NCBI RefSeq assembly: GCF_000245015.1
Contig: NZ_JH600070.1
Location: 1,444,437-1,508,436 of the forward strand
Length of the DNA: 64,000 bases
Reading direction: 5' to 3'
Source: Beggiatoa alba B18LD
Lineage (GTDB): Bacteria > Pseudomonadota > Gammaproteobacteria > Beggiatoales > Beggiatoaceae
A program made the position numbers and the translations under genes. Below are positions 36,423 through 44,378 of the stretch, piece by piece (the first letter of the stretch is position 1; the number at the start of each line of letters is the position of its first letter). Below the pieces are notes generated by a model. That model had not been told where the DNA came from, ran no database searches, and saw only the letters and a list, made by a program, of their open reading frames with translations.

Positions 36423-36893
36423 ATGAACCTTTATTTCGTATTAAAAAGCCTGCATCTAGTAGGTATCATTCTGTTTTTAGGGAATATTATTGTAACAGCT
36501 TGGTGGAAAATTATGGCAGATAGAACCCGTCATCCTGCCATTATTGCCTTTGCACAACGTCAGGTCACATTAACGGATTATATTTTTACGGCAGGTGGTG
36601 CAACGCTACTCTTTCTCGCAGGTGCTGGGACTGCCATTGTGAATCATTGGGATATTATGACGGTTAAATGGCTGTTATGGGGCAATATTTTATTTGCATT
36701 ATCAGGGTTGATTTGGCTATTTATTCTTATCCCTATTCAAATCAAACAAGCACGTATTGCCAGACAATTTGCTGTTGATGGCAATATTCCTGAGCATTAT
36801 TGGCAATTAAGTCGTCAATGGGTGATATTTGGCGCAATTGCAACGATTTTACCCCTGCTTAATGTCTATTGGATGGTTTTCAAACCCATTTAG
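36423..36893 (+). CDS. DUF2269 family integral membrane protein, 156 aa
   Basis: Four membrane segments are seen, opening with LKSLHLVGIILFLGNIIVTA and with GALISLIW-like repeats of the family (ALSGLIWLFILIPIQIKQ). The function is unknown. The ATG at 36423 fits the family; a longer frame from 36339 would add 28 unlikely residues and overlap the PhoH gene. Probably same transcript as the PhoH gene. Confidence 0.82.
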   Translation: MNLYFVLKSLHLVGIILFLGNIIVTAWWKIMADRTRHPAIIAFAQRQVTLTDYIFTAGGATLLFLAGAGTAIVNHWDIMTVKWLLWGNILFALSGLIWLFILIPIQIKQARIARQFAVDGNIPEHYWQLSRQWVIFGAIATILPLLNVYWMVFKPI

Positions 36894-37040
36894 CATCGAC
36901 CAAGTACAGATGAAGATTGCTTTAGCTTGATAAAGAAAAGATAGGATAAACGCGGATAAGGCAATCACGCTATATAAAATCTTCAAAACGTTGTGCTTTA
37001 ATAACAGCAATCATTTTGATTTTTGTGCGGATGGTGAATT

Positions 37041-40000
37041 ATGGCAAAGCAAATAGGAACGGTCACGACGATTGTCGATACAGCAATTAAAGCCGTGGGC
37101 GCAGATGGCAACGTGCGAACCTTGGCACAAGGTGATGCTGTTTTTCAAGGTGATACGATTGAAACAGGTAAGCGGGCTTATGTCAAAATTACCTTGTCAG
37201 ATGGTACGTTATTCCAATTAGGGCCTTTGTCTAAAGCCAGTTTAGATAAGTTTAATTATCAGCCTGATGCACAACATGGCGAGCTTGAAAGTAGTGTTTT
37301 TATCGGGGTTTTTCGCTTTATCAGCGGAAAGATTGGCGGTGATGAACGCGGACAGCATACGACGATTAAAACGCCCGCAGCGACTATCGGCATACGGGGG
37401 AGCGAATTAGATATTGCCGTGGATGAGCAAGGCAATATGACCTTGTTACATATTTCAGGGTTAGTCGATGTTACGCCTGTGGTAGGTTTGCCTTTTAGTG
37501 TTTATCTAGCAGGCACACGGGTAGAGCTGTCTTTACACGATGCGCCCGTTGTAAGTCTCGCCGATTCAGCGTTTATCTCACAATTCCGTGCATATCTATT
37601 GCCCTTAAATGCGCATAAAACCGAAGATGAATCTTTATTGCGTGCTAATAGTGTTCATCAAAAAGAACCGTCACCAACAGAGAATGGGGAAGAAACGAAT
37701 ACAGAACAACAGGAAAGTTTAGGACGGCAACATTTTTCAAATTTAGCCGATCATGCACTATTAACAGTGGGAAGCAGCGCGGACAGTGCAACAACAACCG
37801 CAGCGCGTTTAGCCCATCTTTCTTCATCAATGGGAAGGAATGACGGGCAGGAAGAAAATGTCTTATTACCGCCTTTACCCTTTGGTTTATCACAGGGCAA
37901 TACTAGCAATGATGTCTTGTTTAAATCGCCACTGACGACGGATGATGGCGATACCAATCGTTTTACAGAAGACCATGCCATTCTTACGCCTGTCTTATTT
38001 ACAGAACCTCAGCTTATCCGCGCAGATACAGAGATATTACAAGGGCAAAATGGTACTGTTTTTAATAATCAGGATGGCTCATTCACTTATGTTCCCAATG
38101 TAGGTTTTTGGGGCGAAGATAGTTTCGGTTATCGTTTCTCACCGTTTGAAGCCTTTACCATCGTTTCTGTTACCATTGCCCGCCCACAAGTCGATATGCC
38201 ACTTGTTCAAGCTGATGATGTTGTGCCGATACGGACGAATGCAGGGGGGACGCTACTCGTACAGACAGATGGCACAGTTGATTATATTCCGCCTGTCAAT
38301 TTTCATGGTACGGATAGTTTTTCTTATCTCCCCGCAGGACAAAATACCCCTATTACGATTGAGTTAAACGTTGAAGCGATGAATGACGCACCGATTGCTG
38401 TGCGTGATGACTATACAGAAATTCTCAATCCTAATTTATTAACCGTTGCAGAAGACAGTGTCTTAACGATTCCTGCCGATGTGTTGTTAGCAAATGATAT
38501 AGAGGTCGATAAGATTGATGGAGATGGATTATCGATTTATGCCGTATCGCCCACGGATGGCATTATCCCAACACAAGGCACTGTTGTTTTAAATCCTGAT
38601 AATAGCGTGAGTTTTCAACCCACTGCCAATTTTAATGGCGAGACCATTTTTACTTATGTTGTCCAAGACAGTGACGGGGTACGGAGCAGTAGTACCGTTA
38701 AAGTTGCCGTTACGCCTGTCAATGACGCGCCATTAGTAGGTAATGATGTCTTAAACGGAGCAGGACAAAATCCTGTTACTATTCCGATTGCTCAGTTATT
38801 AAGCAATGATAGTGATATTGAAAAGCAAGTCTTAATCCTGATTGCCGTAGAAAATCCTGAAAATGGAAGCGTCGTTTTAAATCCCAACGGTACGATTACC
38901 TTCACCCCTGCGCCCAATTTTACAGGGGGGCAATTTGACTATTTAGTCAGTGATGGACAAGCTGAAAATGCCGTGAGTCGTGGCACTGTTATCATTGTGT
39001 TAGATGGTTCTGGCGTGCCAATTTTACCCATTGATGACAATAATCAACCGCCCATTACGAATAATCTAGCCCCAATTGCCAACGCTGATGGCGTGTTTCA
39101 AATGGGGACTGAAGACACTATCGTTCTGTTGGGTGCAAGCCTATTACTCAATGATATAGACCCCAATGGCGATTTATTAAGCATTAGCTCAGTCAGCTCA
39201 GGTGCTGGCGGGACTGCACGTTTAGACGCGCAAGGCAATATTACTTTTACACGCAGTGCTGATTTTACAGGGATAGGCAGTTTTAGCTACACCATCAGCG
39301 ATGGACGAGGCGGAACGGCAAGCGCGACCGTGACCGTGCAAGGGGAAGTAGAGCCATTAAATTTACCGCCGATTGCGGTCAATGATGCCTTTATCACCCC
39401 TGAAAATACGGCATTAAGCATTAATCCTGCAACTTTATTGCAAAATGACAGAGACCCTGAACAAGCTGTATTAAACATTACCGCACTTGGCGGGGCAACC
39501 CATGGGACTGTGACACAAACCGCTGATGGTACAATTATATTTACACCTGTGACGGATTTTGTCGGTATTGCACAATTTAGCTATAACGTTTCAGATGGGG
39601 TTAATAACACAACGGCAACTGTACAAATTCAAGTACAACCCTTGCCAGATACACAACCGCAAGCAGTCAGCGATAGTTTTATCACAAATCATAACCAGCC
39701 CTTAAATATCAGCAGTGCGCAATTATTAGCGAATGATATACCCGCTCAAGCAACTGATATTTTGCAGATACAAAATGTTATCAACCCACAACAAGGCACT
39801 GTTACCTTAAACAGCGATGGCACAGTAACGTTTACCCCAACACAAGATTTTGTCGGCACGGCGAGCTTTGACTACGTATTAAGCAATCAACAAGGGCAAC
39901 TGAGTAGCACGACCGTTACAATTAACGTTCTCCCCAATCAACCGCCAATTGCACAAGATGATGCAGACCCAACCACAAACAGCGTTGGCTTTAATCAATC

Positions 40001-41369
40001 GCTACTCCTAACCGCTGCAACATTATTGGCGAATGATAGCGACCCCGATAACGACCCCTTAACCATCACTCAAGTAGATAGCCGTTCTCAAGCACAAGGG
40101 ACAGTAACACTCACCACTGATGGAAATGTCCTTTATACGCCTGCGCCAGATTTTAGCGGAACAGACCAATTTACTTACACCATCAGCGATGGACACGGCG
40201 GAACGGCAAGCGCGACCGTCAGCGTCTTTGTAGAAAATGCCCCCCCTGTTGCTGTGGATGACTTAGACCCCAGCGTCTTATCAACCCCAAAGAATCAAGC
40301 GATTACAATTCCCGTTGCTACCCTCCTAAGCAATGACAGCGACCCCAATAACGACCCCTTAAGCCTTGTTGCTGTAGGAGAAGCCGTTAATGGACAAGTT
40401 GCGTTTACGCTCGATGGCGCTGTGATATTCACCCCCGATGTCAACTTTGTAGGAACTGCGGGTTTTCAATACAGCATCAGTGATGGCAAAGGCGCGTTTG
40501 ACACGGCTCAAGTAGCAATTACCGTTGTTGATGCCAATAGCCCACCCGTTGCCAATCCTGACACACTCAGCGCAGGATTTAATCAAACCGTATTTATTCC
40601 CGTTGCTGATTTACTTGCCAATGACACAGACCCCGATGCAACCGATATATTAAGCATCACTGAACTGATAGACGACCCTAGTAACGGCGTAACGGCAAAA
40701 TTGCTGAATAACGAAATTCAACTATTCGTTGATACCTTAAGCAACAACCAATTCGACAGCATCAGTTTTAAATATATCCTCAGTGATGGACAAGGTAATC
40801 AAAGTGAAACCACAGTGACTGTAGAAGCGGATAACGTCATCAAAGGCACAGCAAACGCGGATAATTTAGCGGGAACAAATGCCGATGATATTATTCTCGG
40901 CTTAGGCGGTAATGACACATTTCAAGCCACAACAGGCAATGATATCTTGCTCGGTGGCGAAGGCGACGACTTATTTTTATTCGACCCCAGCCAAGTAGAA
41001 AATGCGATATTAAAGGGAGAATCAGGGCAAGACACCCTGCAATTAACAGGCTCGACCAGTTTAGACCTGTTACAAAATAGTAGTTTACCAAGTGGCGAGG
41101 GTTTCCAACTCAGTGGTATCGATACGATAGACATTCGTGATAGCAGCGGCGGCAATACACAACTACGCCTTAGTGCGCAAGATGTCCTAGACATATCTGA
41201 TAATGGTCGCTTACTCATCGAAGGCAATACCCAAAGCTTTGTCGTCTCCAATGATGGCTGGATTAATGCGGGCGTAGAAACCTTAGGCACGGCGACATAT
41301 AACCGCTACACCGCTAACGGGGCTGAATTATGGGTAAATACCGATATTGGGGGACAGTTTATTTTCTAA
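37041..41369 (+). CDS. Giant FecR / cadherin-like tandem-repeat / RTX surface protein, 1442 aa
   Basis: The N-terminal 165 residues form a FecR-type domain (VFQGDTIETGKRAYVKITLSDG, TIKTPAATIGIRGSELDI). After a polar linker come about nine to ten Ig/cadherin-like repeats of some 90-95 residues. Each has an NDAP-like or LLANDSDPDNDPL calcium site and ends in an FTP...F.Y.SDG strand. The C-terminus has hemolysin-type calcium repeats (GLGGNDTFQATTGNDILLGG, about 1295-1320) and an uncleaved C-terminal region. No Sec signal is present, so type I secretion is likely. It probably acts in adhesion or filament and biofilm cohesion. Transport genes are not nearby. Confidence 0.85.
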   Translation: MAKQIGTVTTIVDTAIKAVGADGNVRTLAQGDAVFQGDTIETGKRAYVKITLSDGTLFQLGPLSKASLDKFNYQPDAQHGELESSVFIGVFRFISGKIGGDERGQHTTIKTPAATIGIRGSELDIAVDEQGNMTLLHISGLVDVTPVVGLPFSVYLAGTRVELSLHDAPVVSLADSAFISQFRAYLLPLNAHKTEDESLLRANSVHQKEPSPTENGEETNTEQQESLGRQHFSNLADHALLTVGSSADSATTTAARLAHLSSSMGRNDGQEENVLLPPLPFGLSQGNTSNDVLFKSPLTTDDGDTNRFTEDHAILTPVLFTEPQLIRADTEILQGQNGTVFNNQDGSFTYVPNVGFWGEDSFGYRFSPFEAFTIVSVTIARPQVDMPLVQADDVVPIRTNAGGTLLVQTDGTVDYIPPVNFHGTDSFSYLPAGQNTPITIELNVEAMNDAPIAVRDDYTEILNPNLLTVAEDSVLTIPADVLLANDIEVDKIDGDGLSIYAVSPTDGIIPTQGTVVLNPDNSVSFQPTANFNGETIFTYVVQDSDGVRSSSTVKVAVTPVNDAPLVGNDVLNGAGQNPVTIPIAQLLSNDSDIEKQVLILIAVENPENGSVVLNPNGTITFTPAPNFTGGQFDYLVSDGQAENAVSRGTVIIVLDGSGVPILPIDDNNQPPITNNLAPIANADGVFQMGTEDTIVLLGASLLLNDIDPNGDLLSISSVSSGAGGTARLDAQGNITFTRSADFTGIGSFSYTISDGRGGTASATVTVQGEVEPLNLPPIAVNDAFITPENTALSINPATLLQNDRDPEQAVLNITALGGATHGTVTQTADGTIIFTPVTDFVGIAQFSYNVSDGVNNTTATVQIQVQPLPDTQPQAVSDSFITNHNQPLNISSAQLLANDIPAQATDILQIQNVINPQQGTVTLNSDGTVTFTPTQDFVGTASFDYVLSNQQGQLSSTTVTINVLPNQPPIAQDDADPTTNSVGFNQSLLLTAATLLANDSDPDNDPLTITQVDSRSQAQGTVTLTTDGNVLYTPAPDFSGTDQFTYTISDGHGGTASATVSVFVENAPPVAVDDLDPSVLSTPKNQAITIPVATLLSNDSDPNNDPLSLVAVGEAVNGQVAFTLDGAVIFTPDVNFVGTAGFQYSISDGKGAFDTAQVAITVVDANSPPVANPDTLSAGFNQTVFIPVADLLANDTDPDATDILSITELIDDPSNGVTAKLLNNEIQLFVDTLSNNQFDSISFKYILSDGQGNQSETTVTVEADNVIKGTANADNLAGTNADDIILGLGGNDTFQATTGNDILLGGEGDDLFLFDPSQVENAILKGESGQDTLQLTGSTSLDLLQNSSLPSGEGFQLSGIDTIDIRDSSGGNTQLRLSAQDVLDISDNGRLLIEGNTQSFVVSNDGWINAGVETLGTATYNRYTANGAELWVNTDIGGQFIF

Positions 41370-41433
41370 CGTCCCGTATAACACAAAAGAATAACCCTAA
41401 AAACTCTCTTATTTAACTCAACAATAACTACTT

Positions 41434-42072
41434 ATGTCCATTGAACTCAAACCGATTGAACAAAAACTCTCTATTACCCTAAATGAAGTTGCTCAACATC
41501 TCCCAGCAGGAAGTTTAACGCTACGTCAATTACTCACTGAAATTGGCGAACAAGGGCTACTCCTATTCTGCATTTTTCTGACTCTTCCATTCCTGATTCC
41601 CGTCTCAATTCCAGGTGTGAGCACTGTCTTTGGCACGCTCATTATCCTTATCAGCATAGGCTTACTCACTAACCGCCTGCCTTGGTTGCCTGAAAAACTC
41701 ATGCAGAAATCCATTCAAACAGCTTCCTTGATTAATGCCTTAGAAAAAAGTGCGCATATTTTTGAAAAAATCGATAAATTCTCTCATCCGCGTTTAACTC
41801 AACTGACTCAAGGGACAACAGTTCTACAATTCAATGGATTCATGCTATTACTGGGTGGCATTCTCCTGATTTTCCCATTTGGCTTTGTCCCCTTTTCTAA
41901 TACCTTACCAGGACTTGCAATCCTATTTCTTGCTGTTGGTATGTTGCAAAAAGATGGCTATTTTGTCCTTGCGGGCTACCTAATGAACATTTTCACCCTC
42001 ATCTACTTCACCGTCCTGATTGGGGGTGCGGTGATGGCAGGGAAAGAACTCTGGTCATTATTCGGCGGATAA
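41434..42072 (+). CDS. ExoD family membrane protein, 212 aa
   Basis: Four to five membrane segments, LTLRQLLTEIGEQGLLLFCIF and the central PFLIPVSIPGVSTVFG, are typical of the ExoD family. The family was named for an exopolysaccharide-synthesis phenotype in rhizobia, and its biochemical role is unclear. It starts 64 bases after the giant surface protein gene in the same direction, so co-expression in surface or matrix production is possible. Confidence 0.85.
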   Translation: MSIELKPIEQKLSITLNEVAQHLPAGSLTLRQLLTEIGEQGLLLFCIFLTLPFLIPVSIPGVSTVFGTLIILISIGLLTNRLPWLPEKLMQKSIQTASLINALEKSAHIFEKIDKFSHPRLTQLTQGTTVLQFNGFMLLLGGILLIFPFGFVPFSNTLPGLAILFLAVGMLQKDGYFVLAGYLMNIFTLIYFTVLIGGAVMAGKELWSLFGG

Positions 42073-42100
42073 ACAGCAATAAATTTAGCCCTGCTAAATA

Positions 42101-42340
42101 ACCTGAGTTCGGCGAGATTCTTTTAAAAAAGACAACAGCTTGTCTGAATCAGAATTTTCAGAATTAACAGAATTTAAACCCCTTAAACCAAGAAATTAAT
42201 ACGAATCACGTTTTTTAATTCTGCTAATTCTGCTAATTCTGAAAATTCTGTGAATTCTGATTCAGACAAAAAAAGACCTGCTAGGTTTTGAAAACCTAGC
42301 AGACCCCTGTTTTATTTTATAAATCTTGCCGAACTTAGGT
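42101..42340. mobile_element. MITE family 1, copy G (240 bp) with a 6-bp target duplication
   Basis: Ends ACCTGAGTTCGGCGAG and the complement of ACCTAAGTTCGGCAAG are flanked by TAAATA on both sides (42095-42100 and 42341-42346). It carries the paired TCTGAATCAGAATT arms and the CCTGCTAGG hairpin near 42276-42302. It is the most complete copy besides A and F. Confidence 0.9.
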
Positions 42341-42417
42341 TAAATACATACTGACAGTTCTCATAACTATGCTACAGTTGCATCATAGATAAACAACGAT
42401 AAAACCACTCTATAACC

Positions 42418-43086
42418 ATGACCACTCACTATCAACACCTCTATTTAGATGGGTCTTCTGTCAATTTACCCTTTGGTAAAGTTGTTTGTATTGGTAGAAA
42501 TTACGCAGAACACGCCAAAGAACTAAATAACCCCATACCCAGCAAACCCCTTTTATTTATCAAACCAAATACCGCACTCGCAGATTTACGCAAACCGCTA
42601 GAAATTCCAACTTACGGAAAAATTTGCCATCACGAATTAGAATTTGCCTTACTCATTGGAAAACCGTTAAAAAAAACAAGTGTAGAAGAAGTGCCTAATG
42701 CAATTTTAGGCTACGCCTTAGCCTTAGATTTAACCCTCCGCGATATTCAAGACGAATTAAAAGTAAAAGGTCATCCATGGGAAATGGCAAAAGCCTTTGA
42801 TAATGCTTGCCCAATTTCTCCCTTCATTCCCGCCGAACAAATTCCAGACCCGCAACATATTGATATTCGCCTCACCGTAAACGGACAACTCCGTCAAGAA
42901 GGCAATACCCAACAAATGATTAATAAAATAAATGAGCTAGTTGCTTATATTTCTAATTACTTCACCCTATTACCGGGTGATGTCGTTCTAACAGGCACAC
43001 CATCAGGTGTCGGCGAGTTGAAATCAGGCGATCAACTCCTATTAGAATTAGGTAACGACTACTCATTTGTAACCACTGTCGCATAA
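42418..43086 (+). CDS. Fumarylacetoacetate hydrolase (FAH) family enzyme, 222 aa
   Basis: It resembles the short FAH-family enzymes (acylpyruvase / YcgM type) that cleave C-C bonds in 2-oxo acids, such as fumarylpyruvate or oxaloacetate. Visible are VVCIGRNYAEHAKEL, the metal ligands in HHELEFALLIGK, GYALALDLTLRDIQ, and the end motif LLPGDVVLTGTPSGVG. The exact substrate is not fixed by the sequence. A family 1 MITE lies 77 bases upstream, between it and exoD. Confidence 0.88.
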   Translation: MTTHYQHLYLDGSSVNLPFGKVVCIGRNYAEHAKELNNPIPSKPLLFIKPNTALADLRKPLEIPTYGKICHHELEFALLIGKPLKKTSVEEVPNAILGYALALDLTLRDIQDELKVKGHPWEMAKAFDNACPISPFIPAEQIPDPQHIDIRLTVNGQLRQEGNTQQMINKINELVAYISNYFTLLPGDVVLTGTPSGVGELKSGDQLLLELGNDYSFVTTVA

Positions 43087-43124
43087 ACTCATACTTTTTA
43101 TCTGCTTGAAACAAAGGAAAAACC

Positions 43125-44153
43125 GTGCTGTATCAGCAAATTAATTATTCCCGCTTCAGTATTTTTGCAAGCCTACTCTGTGCTTCTCTCAATCTCCCAG
43201 CCACAGAAACCAACACGCCCCCCCCTGTTCCTGTACCCCCTGCACAACGTCAACTTTTTAATTACGAAGGCGTGCAATATACACAAGCAAATTTCCCTGA
43301 ACGTGTCCGTCAAAGTCTTTATGAAGCTGACCTTGAATATTTTGAAAAGCAAAAGCAACTGATTGATACGGCTGTTTTTGAACTGTACGTCGATGCAGAA
43401 GCCAAAAAGCTCGGCAAAACCCGTGAAACCCTCATGGAAGAATGGTTTAAAGTAGATGAACCCAGCGAAGAAGCCGTAAAAGCGTTTTATAACGAAAATA
43501 AGGCACGCATTCCCGTCGAATTAGAGAAAGCGAAAGACCAGATTGCACAGTTCTTAAAGCAAAAACAGATACAAGAAAAGCAACTCGCTTTTATCAAAAA
43601 AATCAAAGAAGAAGGCTTCTTTGAACTACGTGTTGCCGAACCCATTGCGCCTATTGTCACCATCAACACCGCAGGTTATCCCGCAAAAGGGAATTTAAAA
43701 GCAGACATCACCATCGTTGAATTTGCCGATTATCAATGCCCGCACTGCAAACATGCTGCTGAAGCAGTCAACAAACTGATGTCGACCTTTGGCGATAAAA
43801 TTAAACTGGTTTATATGGATTATCCCATTAATCAATCAGGCATTTCCCGCCTTGTCGCAGAAGGGGCTGTCTGCGCAGACCAACAAGGTAAATTCTGGGA
43901 TTACCACGCCCTAGCCTTTGAACAACAAGATGCTTTAACCAAAGATTCCCCGCAAGAGTTAGCAGGGTTACTGAAATTAGATGAAGCAGCTTTCAAAAAA
44001 TGCCTTGCAGAACCTGCAACAAAAGAAAAGGTACAACAAGCCGACAATGAAGCGTTACGTTTAGGCTTAACAGGAACACCTTCATTTTTTGTCAATGGTA
44101 AACTGGTGAATGCAGTTGCATTAGAAGACGAAGTGAAAGCCTTGATTAAATAA
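43125..44153 (+). CDS. DsbA-like thioredoxin-fold protein with N-terminal helical domain, 342 aa
   Basis: The C-terminal domain (about 185-342) is DsbA/thioredoxin-like, with active site CPHC (Cys205, Cys208) in FADYQCPHCKHA and a cis-Pro loop TGTPSFFVNG. The preceding helical part (about 45-175) resembles SurA-type chaperone helices (EVKAFYNENKARIP-like). A weak signal sequence occupies the first 27 residues, so periplasmic location is likely. The start is GTG, preceded by AAAGGAAAAACC. It probably handles disulfide exchange or redox chaperoning in the periplasm; the client is unknown. Confidence 0.87.
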   Translation: MLYQQINYSRFSIFASLLCASLNLPATETNTPPPVPVPPAQRQLFNYEGVQYTQANFPERVRQSLYEADLEYFEKQKQLIDTAVFELYVDAEAKKLGKTRETLMEEWFKVDEPSEEAVKAFYNENKARIPVELEKAKDQIAQFLKQKQIQEKQLAFIKKIKEEGFFELRVAEPIAPIVTINTAGYPAKGNLKADITIVEFADYQCPHCKHAAEAVNKLMSTFGDKIKLVYMDYPINQSGISRLVAEGAVCADQQGKFWDYHALAFEQQDALTKDSPQELAGLLKLDEAAFKKCLAEPATKEKVQQADNEALRLGLTGTPSFFVNGKLVNAVALEDEVKALIK

Positions 44154-44181
44154 GATTAATTACGGGGTTTAACTAAAAATA

Positions 44182-44350
44182 ACCTGAGTTCAGCGAGATT
44201 TTTTAAAAAGACAAGCATTTGTCTGAATCAGGATTTTCAGAATTCACAGAATTTAAAACCCTTAAACCAAGAAATTAATACGAATCACGCTTTTTAATTC
44301 TGCTAATTCTGAAAATTCTGATTCAGACAATAATCTCGCCGTACTCAGAT
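44182..44350. mobile_element. MITE family 1, copy H (169 bp, short)
   Basis: The left end is ACCTGAGTTCAGCGAG and the right end is the complement of ATCTGAGTACGGCGAG, intermediate between the two MITE families. The arms are present and the CCTGCTAGG hairpin is absent. Only TA is shared by the flanks. It ends 28 bases before the next gene, so it lies in the promoter/leader of the nSTAND gene. Confidence 0.8.
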
Positions 44351-44378
44351 TAACTTTATCACTGAGTGAGTTACCGTA

